From: Cephalopachus bancanus
Lineage: Eukaryota > Chordata > Mammalia > Primates > Tarsiidae
Length of the DNA: 64,000 nucleotides
Reading direction: 5' to 3'
Assembly (NCBI GenBank): GCA_027257055.1
Contig: JAPVLO010000153.1
Span: 8,928,001 to 8,992,000 of the forward strand
Part shown: piece after piece, positions 47,590 through 59,460 of the stretch
Layout: each line of letters begins with the position of its first letter
Numbering within the stretch: the stretch's first letter is position 1
The notes under the pieces: generated by a model
What the model was told of the DNA's origin: nothing
Database searches by the model: none
Seen by the model: the letters and a program-made list of their open reading frames with translations, nothing else
Program-made: the position numbers and the translations under genes

Positions 47590-47985
47590 TAGTACCCATT
47601 AAGCTTTTTTCCTGCTGTAGAAATTCTACACTTGCTGTTTTCCGTGTCTGGAATCTTCTTTCTCTGTATGGGTTTCTCGTCACTGAAGTCTCAGCTAAAA
47701 CGGCACTCCCTCAAAATGATCTTTCCTGATCATCCTATCTGAAATGCATTCTTCTCCTCTACTGCTGTTTATCCAAACAGCCTGTTTGTGTCTTCCATAG
47801 TGCATGGTACAACCTCTAATTTTTGATCAGTTTGATTTTCTCTCTTGTTTATCGTGAGTCTTCACCATTAGTTTTCAAGATCCAGGAGGCCAAGGACCAT
47901 ATTGCCCAATGATGTCTCCTCAAATTATAGTACAGTGGCTATCTCATAATGTATGTTTAATAAATATTTGTTTCAAAGGAGAGAG
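47590..47985 (+). repeat. L2 LINE, 3' end
   Basis: 'gtctggaatcttctttctct', 'ctgaagtctcagctaaaacg', 'aaatgatctttcctgatcat', 'caggaggccaaggaccatat', 'gtttaataaatatttgttt': L2 3' end in canonical order, strongly diverged. Confidence 0.78.
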
Positions 47986-48374
47986 TGGAAGAAAGACCTG
48001 ACAATTACAAAAGGGAGATATAGTGAGTCTCTGGAATGGTTTGGAATGGGGTCCAACCTGCAACCTTGGCCTCCTTGACACTATGCCTCAGTGGCAGGAA
48101 CTAGATTTGGGATTGTTTTTACAAGCAGATTTTCATCCTCTCCTTATGGTGATGGTTGGAGTATAGACTTGAGTGGAAAAGCAGAAACTTGATCTGACTA
48201 GTAATCCAACAGGCTTTTCAAGTTTTACGATTTCTTTTTTTTTCAAATATAAATCTTTAAGAATAGTTCTAAATAATATTAGTTATTAATTCCTTCTCTA
48301 CACACAAAACTTTTCACGGAATGGTTACTGGCCTCCTGGATCTTGAAAACTAGCCCTGGGAAGTGACAGAGACA

Positions 48375-48472
48375 CCCAGTTTTAATCGCATTTTAGAGAT
48401 GAAGAATTAGCCTTAGAGAGTTTAAGGAATTTTCCCAGTGCAAAATGACTGGAATTGGAATCCAGTACACTT
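48375..48472 (-). repeat. MIR fragment
   Basis: 'cattttagagatgaagaatt', 'ccttagagagtttaaggaat', 'ggaattggaatccag': reverse MIR core. Confidence 0.65.
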
Positions 48473-49290
48473 AATTTTATGAACTTCTCATTTTACTATG
48501 TTTTTCAGACAATATTTATTTTACTTTTATGTATTATTTTCATGGTTAATTGGTTGAATTATGAATCCAAATTTTTATGTCTTGCTGTATTCACATCTTT
48601 GACTGTGACCCTGCAGTCCCTCTCACTTGTAATGCTGAATATGCCTTTGTGTATAGTTCTGACTTTTGAAACCATGGTTATTCACATGTTCAAAAAAGTA
48701 AATAAAGAACCAAAATCAACCATGATGTGGAAGGAGGCAACACGGAATACATGCAGTAGAAAATTTAGCTAATTGCATTATGAATAAACAAGATAACCAC
48801 AGTGAAGTAGGTGAAAAAGAAAAGAACTAACCTAACTAACTTTAGAAAACTGTGTTATGACTGTATTGTTAGACTAAAGACCAAAAAAAGGTATACAAGT
48901 ACTCTCTTTTAGTTGATAATTTTTTTTTCACAAGGGTATAAGTTAGCAATTCTGAAACTACATTTACTGTAGAACTGAAAACATAAGTAAATATGTTGAA
49001 GATAATGAGAAACCAGTTTCTCAGTGGTAGAGAAGGGAGTTACAAGAAAAGAAAGTGAAAATAAACCCTATTTATTGGATTTGAATGAGAGGTATAAGAA
49101 CGAATTTGTGTTTTTAAGAGATAGATTTATATAGATAAATGGATATAGGTGTATGTATACCTCTGTATGCATATAAATATTTTCTAGCTCTCTCTGCTGA
49201 GAAAGACTAGAAGCAATGACACCCCAGTAACAATGAGCATATTTAACATCCAGATCTTGGTTTCTAAGACCATTCTCCAATACAAATAAT
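48473..49290. other. Unique intronic sequence, nothing recognised
   Basis: AT-rich. A 105-codon frame (48455-48772 +) is hydrophobic but shows no recognisable domain. 47986-48374 upstream also holds nothing I can assign. Confidence 0.35.
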
Positions 49291-49304
49291 AAGAATTTGT
49301 TGAT

Positions 49305-49605
49305 AAAGTGGTTGATTCCAGGGCTGGACAAAGAATATACAAGATGAACCAAAAATATCCTATGGTGTCAGAAAATAAGTGTTCAATTAATCACAATAGC
49401 ACAAGGGAGGGAGCAGTAGTCAATGGGCACTTCCAGCGGAGGGAGGGAGGAAGGGGGAATATAGCATCACAAAGGGTACCTGGTCTTAAACTAGGGGAAG
49501 TGAGGGCCAGCTGGAGGTATAAACTTTGTTGTCATGAAGCCTGCTTGTGTAATTAATCCTGACTTGTACCCCACATCTATAATAATAATCTTAATAAAGA
49601 AGAAG
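49305..49605 (+). mobile_element. L1 3' end
   Basis: 'gggtacctggtcttaaacta', 'gtgtaattaatcctgacttg', 'taccccacatctataataat' and an A-rich end match the 3'UTR end of the window's L1s. The start is uncertain. It lies head-to-tail with the next L1. Confidence 0.65.
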
Positions 49606-49934
49606 GTAAGTGTTCAAAAGTGTTGGACATGTTGAAAGTACACAGAGCCACCCTGAAGGAGCTCCCAAAGGCCAAAGCTGAGACAATTCAAATAACAAAA
49701 TAAATAATGATAATGTTGGATTATAATGCAAAAGATAGAATTAAATAAATAAATATTTATAAGTCCATATTATTATATATAATTTTTTAAGTGATGGTGA
49801 AGGGACAGCTCTTTCTTAATAGAATTTTAATAAATATAGATGGAATGGTAGAAATAGAAAATTTGACAATACAGTAATTGTTGAAGGCAAGAATCATCAG
49901 TGTTTGCTAACATTGGTGGGTAAAACTATGATGA

Positions 49935-50645
49935 AAAATAGGATTTTTAGAAAAACAAACAACAATGTGATGAGGATGTGAAGAAAAGGGAATGCTTCTA
50001 CACTGATGGTAGGAATGCAAATTAGTTCAACCTCTATGAGAAACAGTGTGGTGATTTCTAAAAGAACTAGACATTAACCTTCCATATGACCCAGGAATCC
50101 CCCTACTGAGAATACACTCAGAGGAGCTCAAATCATTCTACAGAAAAGATACATGCACACACATGTTTATTGCTGTACTGTTCACAATAGCAAAAACATG
50201 GAACCAACTGTGCTGCCCATTGAAACTGGACTGGATTAAAAAAATGTGGTACATATTCACAATGGAATATTACACACCCATAAAGAAAGACAAACATATG
50301 GACTTTGCAGCAACTTGGTTGGATTTGGAGTCTATCATACTCAGTGATCTATCACAGAAACAAAGAACGGAATACCACATGTTCTCACTCATAAGCAGAC
50401 CCTGAACATTTACCATAATACTGTAAAAAAGGGATTTGCAGTAGCAGTATACTGCCAGGGTGGGTATGGGGGGGCACAACATCAATAAGGGTCCCTGATC
50501 TCAAACCAGGCAAAGTGGGGACTAGAGGGAGGCCCAAACTTTATCTGTGCAATGTCCACTTGTATACTTGATCCTGAATTATACCCCCACATCTTTGAAA
50601 TAAAATATAAAAAATAAATTAATTGAATTGAATTCAATAATAATA
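49935..50645 (+). mobile_element. 5'-truncated L1
   Basis: ORF2 end and 3'UTR in forward orientation: 'gaatgcaaattagttcaacc', 'tgctgtactgttcacaatag', 'aatggaatattacacaccca', 'tctatcacagaaacaaagaa', then 'atcctgaattatacccccac' and an (AAT)n tail. The 80-codon frame at 50163-50405 is the L1 ORF2 C-terminus. Confidence 0.9.
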
Positions 50646-50820
50646 ATAATTTTAAAGTATCTCCCTTTGAAATATTCATTAATTACAAAGGAACAAATAG
50701 TAAATTTATCATAATCTGGCAAATACCTCAACCAAGTGATAAAAGGCTGAGAATTATTGATATGAAGAGGAAAGGGACGTGAATTCCAGGCAGAAAAAGC
50801 AGCATGTAAAAATGCTCTGT

Positions 50821-51113
50821 GGCCGGGCACAGTAGCTCATGCCTTTAGTCCCAGCACTTTGTGAGACCAAGACAGGAGGATGACTTGAACCCAGAAGTTT
50901 GAGAACAGCCTAGGCAACAGAGTGAGACACCATACTGTACAAAAAAAAATTAGCCGAATTTGGTGGCACACACCTCTAGTCACAGCTACTTGGGAGGCTG
51001 AGGTGGAAGGATCGCCTGAACCCAGGATGTTGAGGCTGCAGTGAGCTGTAATCTGTACTACAGCCTACAGCCTGGGTGACAGAGTAAGACCCTGACTCAA
51101 AAAAAAAAAAAAA
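50821..51113 (+). mobile_element. Old Alu (AluJ-like), full dimer
   Basis: 'ggccgggcacagtagctcat', 'tacttgggaggctgaggtgg', 'gttgaggctgcagtgagctg', 'agagtaagaccctgactc' and an A tail. Lacks the young-type signature, so older. Confidence 0.9.
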
Positions 51114-51773
51114 GACGCTATGGTGCCATTTGATTTTTAGGATTTTCTTTCTATTTCTGTGAAAAATGTCATTATATTTTGATAAGGATTACACTCAATT
51201 TGTAGGTAGTTTTGGGTAGTCACTTTAACAGTACTAATTATTCCAATATATGAGCATGGAATATCTTTCTATTTGTTTATGTCCTCTTTAACTTTTTAAT
51301 TTTTTTTATTTTTTTAAGTCAAGGTCTCACTCTGCTGCCCAGGCTGGAGTACAGTGGCACAGTCACAGCTCATCATAGCCTTGTACTCCTGGGCTGAAGG
51401 GATCCATCCTCCTCAGCCTGTAGTTGGGACTACAGGATTGAGGCCACCACACCCAGCTAAATTTTTAAAATTTTTTTGTAAAGATGAGGCCTTGCTATGT
51501 TGCTTTGCTGGTTTCAAACTCGTGGGCTCTAGAAGTCCTCCCACCTTGGCCTCCCAAAATGCTGAGATTACAGGAGTGAGTCATTGCACCCAGCCCGTCT
51601 TCAACTTCTTTCATCAGTGTCTTATAGTTTTCCTTGTAGAGGTCTCTTACTGCATTTGTTAAATTTATTCCTAGATATCTTACGTTTTTTGTAGCTTTGT
51701 AAATGGGATTGCTTTCTTGAATTCTTTTTCAGCTAACTCATTATTGGCTATTGATTTTTGTATGTTCACAATC
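51114..51773 (-). mobile_element. Inverted 5' segment of an older L1
   Basis: Minus-strand L1 ORF2 ('aaaatgtcattatattttga', 'tatgagcatggaatatcttt'; after the Alu 'cttcaacttctttcatcagt', 'tattcctagatatcttacg', 'aaatgggattgctttcttga'). At about 51774 the sequence switches directly to plus-strand L1 from further 3' in ORF2. This is the usual signature of twin priming (5' inversion) on insertion. Split by AluJ at 51299-51595. Confidence 0.8.
51299..51595 (-). mobile_element. Old Alu (AluJ-like) inside the inverted L1 segment
   Basis: 'aaggtctcactctgctgccc', 'tcacagctcatcatagcctt', 'gcctcccaaaatgctgagat', 'gtgagtcattgcacccagcc'. Flanks 'cctctttaactttt' and 'cgtcttcaacttctt' look like a diverged target duplication. 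Confidence 0.88.
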
Positions 51774-52088
51774 TGTTGAATGGGAAAATATTTGCAAACT
51801 ATTCATCTGACAAGGGACTAATATCCAGAATACACAAGGGACTAAAAAAACCCAAAAGAAAAAAACCCAAACAATCTCATTAAAAAGTGGGCAAAGAAGC
51901 CCATTAAAAAGTAGTTATTTCTCAAGAAAAGACATACAAATGGCCAGTAGGTATTGAAAAAATACTAATCATGAAGGAAATGCAAACAAAAACCACAATG
52001 AGATATTACCTTACCCAGTTAGAATGGCTATTATCATAAAGACAAAATTAACAGATTCTGGTGAGAATGTGGAGAAATGGGAACTCTT
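51774..52088 (+). mobile_element. Older L1, plus-strand part before the nested insertion
   Basis: 'tgggaaaatatttgcaaact', 'actaatatccagaatacaca', 'gccagtaggtattgaaaaaa', 'agaatggctattatcataaa', 'gtgagaatgtggagaaatgg': L1 ORF2 near its end. It continues at 58552 after the inserted 6.4-kb L1. Confidence 0.88.
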
Positions 52089-52313
52089 TTTTATTTTTTA
52101 AATATATATTTTTTATTTTAAAGTTGTGGGGTATAGTCAAGGGCTAGGTCTACAAATATTCATTGTGTAGGTACCCTTGTTGATGAGGTGTGCCCCACTT
52201 TCCCCAGACAGATATTGACTACCATTAATCCCACCTCCCTTCCCCTCCCTGTCCCCACCCCCAATAGTTTCCTGCCACTGCCAATCCTTTTCTTATAGTA
52301 TTACGATAGTTGT

Positions 52314-55300
52314 TCAAGGTCCACTTATGAGTGAGAACATGTGATGCTCAGATCTTTGTTTCTGTGAGAGATCACTCAGTATTATAGACTCTAATTCCAT
52401 CCAAGCTGCTGCGAAATTCATGATATTGTTCTTTTTTATGGCTGCGTAATATTCCACTGTGTATATATACCACATTTTTTTAATCCAGTACTCTTTTGAG
52501 GGACAGCATGGTTTGTTCCATGATCTTGCTATTGTGAACAATGCTGCAACAAACATATGTGTGCAGGTATCTTTTCTATAGAGTGATTTGAGTTCTTCAG
52601 GGTATATTCCCAGTAGGGGGATTGCGGGGTCATATGGAAGGTTGATTTTTTAGAGATTTTAGGAATCGCCACACTGATTTCCACAGAGGCTGTACTAGTT
52701 TGCACTCCCACAAACAGTGTAGAAGTGTCCCCTTTTCACCACATCCTCTCCAGCATCGGTTATTTTTTGAGTTATTGATAATGGCCATTCTGACCGGAGT
52801 TAGGTGGTATCTTAGTGTAGTTTTAATTTGCATCTCCTTGATTATTAGTGAGGTTGAACATTTCTTCATGTATCTGTTGGGTGCTCATATGTCTTCTTTT
52901 GAGAAGTGTCTGTGCGCATCTTTTGCCCACTTTGTAATGGGGTTGTTTGTTTATTTCTTTTCAGCACGTTTGAGTTCCTTGTAGATCCTTGATGTTAGGC
53001 CTTTGTTAGATATGGAGTTGGCAAAAACTTTTTCCCAGTCTGTGGGCTGTCTCCCTGCTCTCTTGATGGTTTCTTTGGCTTTGCAGAAGCTTGTCAGTTT
53101 AATGAGGTCCCACTTATCTATCTTATCTCTTATGGCCTAGGCACTTCAGGTTTTGCTCAGGAATTGGATGCCAGTTCCAGCTTCCATAAGGGTGTTTCCT
53201 GCATTTTCTTAAGTTCTTATGGTTTGAGGTTTTACATTTAGGTCTCTGCTCCATTTAGAGTTAATTTGTGTGTGTGGGGATAGATAGGGACCCTGTTTCA
53301 ATCTTCTGCATGTGGTCAGCCAGCTTTCCCAGCACCATTTACTGAATAGGTTCTCCTCTCCCCAGTGGTGGGTGGTGGAGGCTTTGTCAAAGATGAGTTG
53401 GTTGAGAAATTGAGGTCTTGCTTCTGGAATCTCATTTCTATTCCATTGGTCTATATGTCTGTTCTTGTACCAATACCAGGCTGTTTTGATTACTGTAGCT
53501 TTATAGTAAAGTTTAAAGTCTGATAGTGTAATACCTCCTGCTTTGTTTTTGGTTTTTTGCTGAGGATTGTTCTGGCTATTCTTGGTTGTTTGTGTTTCCA
53601 TATGAATTCCTGTATTGTTTTTTCTACGTCTGAGAAGAATGTTGCTGGTAATTTGATGGGTATTGCATTAAATCTGAAGATTGCCTTAGGTAAGACTGAC
53701 ATCTTCACAATGTTGATTCTTCCAATCCATGAGCATGGAATATTTTTCCACTTGTTTGTGTCATCTTTGATTTCTTTGAGCAGTGTTTTGTAGTTTTCAT
53801 TGTAAAGGTCTTTCACGTATCTGGTTAGGAAGATGCCAAGGTATTTCATTTTTTTGGTGGCTATTGTGAATGGGATTGTGCTTTTTATTTGGGTTTTTGT
53901 TTGTTTTTTATTGGTGTAAAGAAATGAGATTTTCTTTTGCACATTTATTTTATACCCAGAGACTTTGCCAAAGTCCTTTATTAGTGCAAGGAGGTTTTTG
54001 ACAGATTCTCTTGGGTTTTCAAGGTATACAATCATGTCGTCTGCAAAGAGAGATAACTTGACTTCCTCTTTTCCTATTTGGTTACCTCCGATCTCCTTCT
54101 CTATCCTTATTGCTCTAGCCAGGACTTCCAATATTACATTGAACAGGAGGGGTGAGAGTGGGATCCTTGTCTTGTTCCAGTTTTCAGGGGAAATAGTTCC
54201 AGTTTTTGTCTGTTTAGGAGTGTGCTGGCTGTGAGTTTCTCATAGATGGCTTTTACTATTTTGAGGTATGTTCCATGTATGCCTAGATGTTTTAGGGTTT
54301 TTATCAAGAAGGGGTACTGGATTTAATCAAAAACTTTTTCTGCATCTAATGATATAATCATAAGGTTTTGTTTTGACGTCTGTTGATGTATTTAATTACA
54401 CTTATGGTCTTACAAATGTTGAACCAGCCTTGCGTCCCAGGAGTGAAGCCTACTTGGTCATGAAGGATGATTTTTGAGATGTGTTGTTAAATCTGGTTTG
54501 CTAGAATCTTGTTGAGAAATTTAGCATCTATGTTCATCAAAGATATTGGCCTGTAGTTCCGTTCTTTGTTGAGTCTTTACCTGGCTTGGGTATCAATGTA
54601 ATCTTAGCTTCATAAAATGATTTGGGGAGAGTTCCCTCTTTCTCAATCACCTGGAATACTTTCAGTAGAATTGGTATCAGCTCCTCCTTAAGTGTCTTAT
54701 AGAATTCTGCTGGAAAGCCATCTGGTTCAGGGATTTTTTTTTTTTGTAGGTAGTTTTCTTATTACATCGTCAATTTCCATGATTATTATTGATCTCTTAG
54801 GGTCTTGATTTCTTCTTGTTTCAACCTAGGCAGGTTGTGTGATGTCCGTAAGTCCTCCATTTCTTTAAGGTTTTCAAGTTTGTTTCCATACAAGTGTACA
54901 TAGTAGTCTCTAATGATCTTTTGTATTTCTTCAGGGTCAGATGTGACTTCATCTTTTGTGTTTCTGACTGTGTTTATTTGGGCCTTTTCTCTCTTTTTCT
55001 TGGTCAGTCTAGCTAGGGGACCATCAATCTCATTTATCTTTTCAAAGAACCAGCTTTTTGTTTTGTTGATTTTTTGTATTATCTTTTTGTCTTCTATGTC
55101 CTGGATTTGGGCTTTTATTTTGGTGATCTGGATTCTTCTGCTGAAGTTAGGGTTTTGGTGGTCTTGCTTTTCCAGCTTCCTTGGGTGACTTGTTATACTG
55201 TTAATTTGTGATCCTTCCATTTTCTTCATGTGCATTTGTAGAAATATGATTTCCCCTCTTACTACAGATTTCATGGCATCCCAGAGATTTTGGTAAGATG

Positions 55301-56140
55301 TTTCTTCATTTTCATTTGTTTCCAGGTATCTTTTAATCTCTGTTTTGATTTTATCATTGACCCAGTAGTTGTTTAGCATCATGCTGTTTAGTATCCATGT
55401 CTTTGTGGGTTTTGGGGGAATCTTGTTGGTGTTAATATTTATTTTTATTCCACTGTGGTCTGATAAGGTGCATGGCAAGATTTTGGTCTTTTGAAATTTG
55501 TTTATGGTTGATTTATGGCCAAGTATGTGGTTGATCTTAGAGTACTTTCCATGCAGTGATGAGTAGAATGCATATTCTGCTGTCATTGGATGGAGTCTTC
55601 TGTACGTATCAATTAAGTCTATTTGGTCAAGAGTCACATTGAGGTTCCAGATTGCGTTGTTGATTTTTTGTCCTGACGATCTGTCTAGGGTTGTGAGTAG
55701 GGTATTAAAGTCCCCAGCAATGACAGTGTTAGAGTCAATATCTTTTTCGAGTTTACCTAGAAGCTGCTTTATGAAAGTTGGTGCTCCTATGTTGGGTGCA
55801 TATATGTTTAGGATGGATATTTCTTGTTGATCGATTGAACCTTTTATCATTATATAGTGGCCTTCTGTATCTTTTTAAATTTTTGATAGCTAAAAAGGTA
55901 TTTTGTGTGAGATTAAAATCACGACTCTTCCTTTCTTTTGTGTTCCGTTCGCCTGATAATTTGTTTTCTATCCTCTTACTTTGAGTCTGTGAGTGTTCTT
56001 TCTAGTGAGATGAGTCTCTTGAAGGCAATATATTGTTGCCTGGTGATATTTTATCCATTTTGCCATTCTGTGTCTTTTCAGTGGTGCATTTAGTCCATTC
56101 ACATTCAGGCTAATTATTGAAATGTGAGAATTAATCCCTA
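52314..56140 (-). pseudogene. L1 ORF2 relic (endonuclease, reverse transcriptase, Cys-rich C-terminus)
   Basis: ORF2 encodes the L1 endonuclease and reverse transcriptase. Reading 5' to 3' on the minus strand: an N-terminal stretch near 56135 (ISLNVNGLN-like, CLQETH) is broken by a stop. An open block of 354 codons (55850-54786) then holds most of the endonuclease, with GDFN and SDH retained; the Asp expected in KIDHI is Asn (KINHI). Next, 53490-54131 is an open block with the reverse-transcriptase FADD motif at its residues 29-32. Finally, 52314-53601 is in pieces and holds the C-terminal cysteine motif [18 protein letters not shown] (52630-52869). Multiple stops and frameshifts make it non-functional. 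Region 54132-54785 is recognisable but out of frame. Confidence 0.93.
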
Positions 56141-57300
56141 TCATAAGGTTCTTATAGAGTTGTTGTTGTTGTTCCTGTTTGTTTGTTGTCTTTCTTTTGG
56201 TTTGGGGGTTGGTTCATGTGTGTTTTTTGTTTTGTTTTGTTTTGTTTTGAGTTGGAGTCTCACTCTGTTGCCCAGACTGGAGTTGCAGTGGCCACTCCCG
56301 ACCACTGCAGCCTCGACCTCCTGGGCTCCAGCGATCCTTCTGCCTCAGCCTTCCAAGTAGCTGGAATTACAGGTGTGTGCTACAATGCCCGGCTAATTTT
56401 TTGATTTATTGTAGAGATGAGATCTCACCAAGTTGTCCAGGTGGGTCTTCAACCTGTGGGCTCAGGCAATCCATTTACCTCAGCCTCCCAAAGCGTACAG
56501 GCTGAGCCACCAAGCCCGGCCATGTGTGTTTTTAATCTTTTTCCTGAACTCTTGTGAAGAACGTTGTTCTTTTTTCCTTTTCTTTTGTGCTCTTTTAAAC
56601 TGAAGGGTTTCTGTATATAAATCTGCTGGTATTCTAATTGGTCTTCCATGGTAGGTAATCTGACCTTTTTCTCTTGCTGCCTTTAGGATTTTTTCTTTTA
56701 TGCCTACTTTGTTTAGGTGAATTATTATGTGTCTGGGAGTTGGTCTTCTCATTTGTTGTCTTGCAGGGGTTTTCTAAATCTCTTGTGTTTGAATTTTCAC
56801 ATCACTGATGAGATGAGGGAAGTTCTCTTGAATTATTCCATGGAATGTTTGTTCCAGGGTGGTCTCTGTCTCTCTTTCTGCCTCAGGAAGTTCAATTAGT
56901 CTTAGGTTTGGTCTCTTGAAGTAATCGCTCATCTCTTGAAGGTTTTGTTTTGTCTTTCTTTTTAAGCTTCTTTTCTATGCTTTTGACAGTTTGGGTCAGT
57001 TCCATATTTTGGTCCTCAAACTCTGAGATTCTTTTCTCTGCTTGACTAATTCTGCTTTCCATGCTTATCAGTTTGTTGTGTATTTCATTGACAGTACTCT
57101 TTACCACTGTTACCTGTTATCAACGCCTTCCTAGTTTCCTCTTATCTCTCCTCAATTCCTTTTAATCTCTCCATTAATGTCTTGATAGCTAGGTTTGTAG
57201 TTTGAGACCAGTCATTCTGGGGGTTCTTCATTGTTTGCATTCCAAAGTCAGTTTTCTCAGTGTCTGACCTCCCAGGAGTCTGTGAGAGACACATATTCTT
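56140..57300 (-). pseudogene. L1 ORF1 relic split by an Alu
   Basis: ORF1 encodes the L1 RNA-binding chaperone. The coiled-coil part lies near 56892-57107 (ISQAEKRISEFEDQ). The RNA-binding part follows: IIQENFPHL, then a stop, then MRRPTPRHIII and AAREKGQITYHGRPIRIPADL at 56520-56752. A Lys-rich segment (KKRKKEQRSSQEFRKKIKN) leads directly into the Alu at 56228-56520. The usual C-terminal domain after ...ETLQ is not recognisable on either side of the Alu; the frame past it (PKPKERQQTNRNN) ends soon after. At least one stop and one frameshift. Confidence 0.85.
56215..56533 (-). mobile_element. Young Alu inserted in L1 ORF1, 13-bp target duplications
   Basis: Body 56228-56520, same orientation as the host L1, between perfect repeats catgtgtgttttt (56215-56227 and 56521-56533). 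The tail complement has (TTTTG)n spacing. Has the shortened 'ggctgagccacc' end. It must postdate the L1. Confidence 0.95.
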
Positions 57301-58551
57301 CTTTTAGTTTTTCTTCATTTGTATAGATTTTTCTCACCCCTCCTCTTTAATTCTGTTTTTCCCTCCTCTTCTTTCCCTCCTCTTCTTTAATTCTGTTTTT
57401 CAGGGAAGGTGAAGTTGCTTTTACTTCTTTTTGTTCAATCTCCTATTCTTCCTTATGAGGGTCCTCTGGCTTTGTTCACTTTTGAGGCTTGACTGTAGGT
57501 TGGAGGCTGTACTTTTTGCAGTTTTGAGGTTTAATTGAGGAGGAAGCTGTGATTCAGAATCTATCTGCTGATCCCAGTATCCACCAACAGGTGTATGTGC
57601 ACACTGGAACCCACTTCCCACTGCCTTACAATCTGTCCATGCAGTGGGGTTTAGGTTTGCTCCCTGGAACAAAAGGAGGTTAGAAAAAGGAAAATAATGA
57701 AAGAAATGGGGGTCAAGAGGAAGTTGAAGAGACAGAAGTGTAAGAGGGAAAACAGACATACATACCAACTAATAAATGAAAGGAGACACAAGGAGTAAGG
57801 AGTAAAAAACAAACAAACAAATAAAATTTCCTAAAGCATACTGGTAATCACACAAAGACAGTCCAATAAAATCATGCCTTTTGATGTGTTTTTCCCCAAC
57901 ACAAACAGGTGGTCTAAATCAAAAAGCAAACAGAAGTGAACAAAACAAACAGTAAGAACAATAACATCAAAAATCAAAATAAGAAACCAGACTAGCTCTG
58001 GAGTCTTTCCTGAGTGTCTAAAGTCTCTTCAGCTCTGATCTCTAGCCCCTCCCCTTTGCTCTTATTACAGGCAGATAGATTTACTCACAGATTGGGTCAG
58101 TTCCCTTGGCTTGCTGCTTTGTTGCCTGAGGACTGAGTTGTTTGTGTCTGATTCAGTGTAGGGGAGGCTCCTGTTTTGCTGATCCTTTCTCTTGACTCGT
58201 CCTTTCTCTCCACTCATCTGGTCCGTAGATGATCCACTATGATGGGCGATGATGTGTGTCCGGCATCAGGCACTGGCAACCAGCAGTATGGCTAAGCGCC
58301 ACACTTGGTATGCCACCAGGGGCTTGGGGTGGAGGTGGGAGCCAGGAATTCCCCAAGCCGGAGCTGAGAGCTGCAGCATCAGTGGCTGTTCAGCACCTAG
58401 TAGCAATCAGTAGTCCCTTGGGGAGGCCGTAGTGCAGTGGAGGCTGTTTGCTGCGTGGGACTGGCAATAGCAGCCACCCCCATGTAGTAGCCTTCAGGAG
58501 TCACCTTTGTGGAGATCATCACAGTTCAGCTTGTCCCATCGCCATCTTGCC
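57301..58551 (-). promoter_or_regulatory. L1 5'UTR (promoter region of the nested L1)
   Basis: About 1.1-1.25 kb upstream of ORF1 on the minus strand, GC-richer toward its outer end. It starts with the complement of 'ggcaagatggcgatggg', whose 'aagatggc' core is a YY1-type site as in other primate L1 promoters. A 115-codon frame at 57421-57768 lies within it and is not known to be coding. Relic copy. Confidence 0.75.
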
Positions 58552-59310
58552 GAGAATGAGAACTCTTATGTACTGTTGGAGGGAATGTAAATTATTTCAG
58601 CCATTATGAAAAACGATAGTGAGATTTCTCAAAAAAAAAAAAAAGCTGAAAAAAGCCACCATGTGATCCAGCAATCCCACTACTGTATATCTATTCAAAG
58701 GAAAGGAAATCAGTATATCAAAAGGATACTTGCATCCTTATATTTATTGCAGCACCATTCACAACAGCCAGGATATGGAGTCAGAAACTGTGTCCATCAA
58801 CTCATGAATGGATAATGAAAATGTGGTATAGTTACACAATGGAATACTATTCGATCATAACGCAACTGGATTACTATTTTAAGTGAAATAAGATAGACAT
58901 AGAAAGGCAAATATTGCATGTACCCACTCTTATGTGGGAACCAAAAAAAGTTAATCTCATAAAGGTAAAGAATGAAATGATAGTTACCAGAGGCTGGGAA
59001 AGATGTGAGTGTCAGAGGGAGAAGATAAAGACAGGTTGGATAATGGGCACAACATATAGTTAGATAAAAATAATAAGTTCTAATGTTTGATAGTAGAGTA
59101 GGGTGACTATAGTAATCAATGATGCATTATATATTTCAAAAAAGCTAGAAATGAGGACTTGAATTGTTTTTAATACATAAAAGTGATAAATGAATGTTCA
59201 AGGTAATGGATGTCTTAGATACTCTGACTTGATCATTACAGTTATATGCATGTAGCAAAGTGTCACATGTGCCCCATAAATACATACAAATATGAATTTT
59301 AAAGGACTCT
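58552..59310 (+). mobile_element. Older L1, 3' end after the nested insertion
   Basis: Continues from 52088: 'gaactcttatgtactgttgg', 'atgtgatccagcaatcccac', 'cagcaccattcacaacagcc', 'ttacacaatggaatactatt', 'gttaccagaggctgggaaag', 'agtagagtagggtgactata', then a degenerate A-rich end. L1MA-like 3' end; 59311-59460 beyond it holds nothing recognised. Confidence 0.9.
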
Positions 59311-59460
59311 AGTGAGAAAGAACATGACACATTTAAGAAGTCAAAATAAAGCTAGTGAGGGATGAAGTTTAGATTATAAGGAGAATGGAAAGGATGTGGG
59401 GTTAAAGAAGTAGGTAGGAGGAGAAAAGACAGATTAAGGTGGTTTCGAGAAGACAAATAT

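Larger units (their letters stand above)
52089..58551 (-). mobile_element. Nearly complete L1 nested in an older L1
   Basis: A 6.46-kb L1 (290 bp of it Alu) running from an A-tail complement and 3'UTR ('tattcattgtgtaggtaccc') through ORF2, ORF1 and a 5'UTR ending in the complement of 'ggcaagatggcgatggg' at 58551. Flanks 'gagaaatgggaactctt' (52072-52088) and 'gagaatgagaactctt' (58552-58567) are a diverged target duplication. Both frames carry stops or frameshifts and the ORF1 is split by an Alu, so it cannot be autonomous. L1 supplies the reverse transcriptase that mobilises Alu. Confidence 0.93.

Noticed and set aside
54786..55850. 354-codon open frame, the longest in the window
   Set aside because: It is L1 ORF2 endonuclease sequence in a decayed element with stops and frameshifts on either side; not a host gene.
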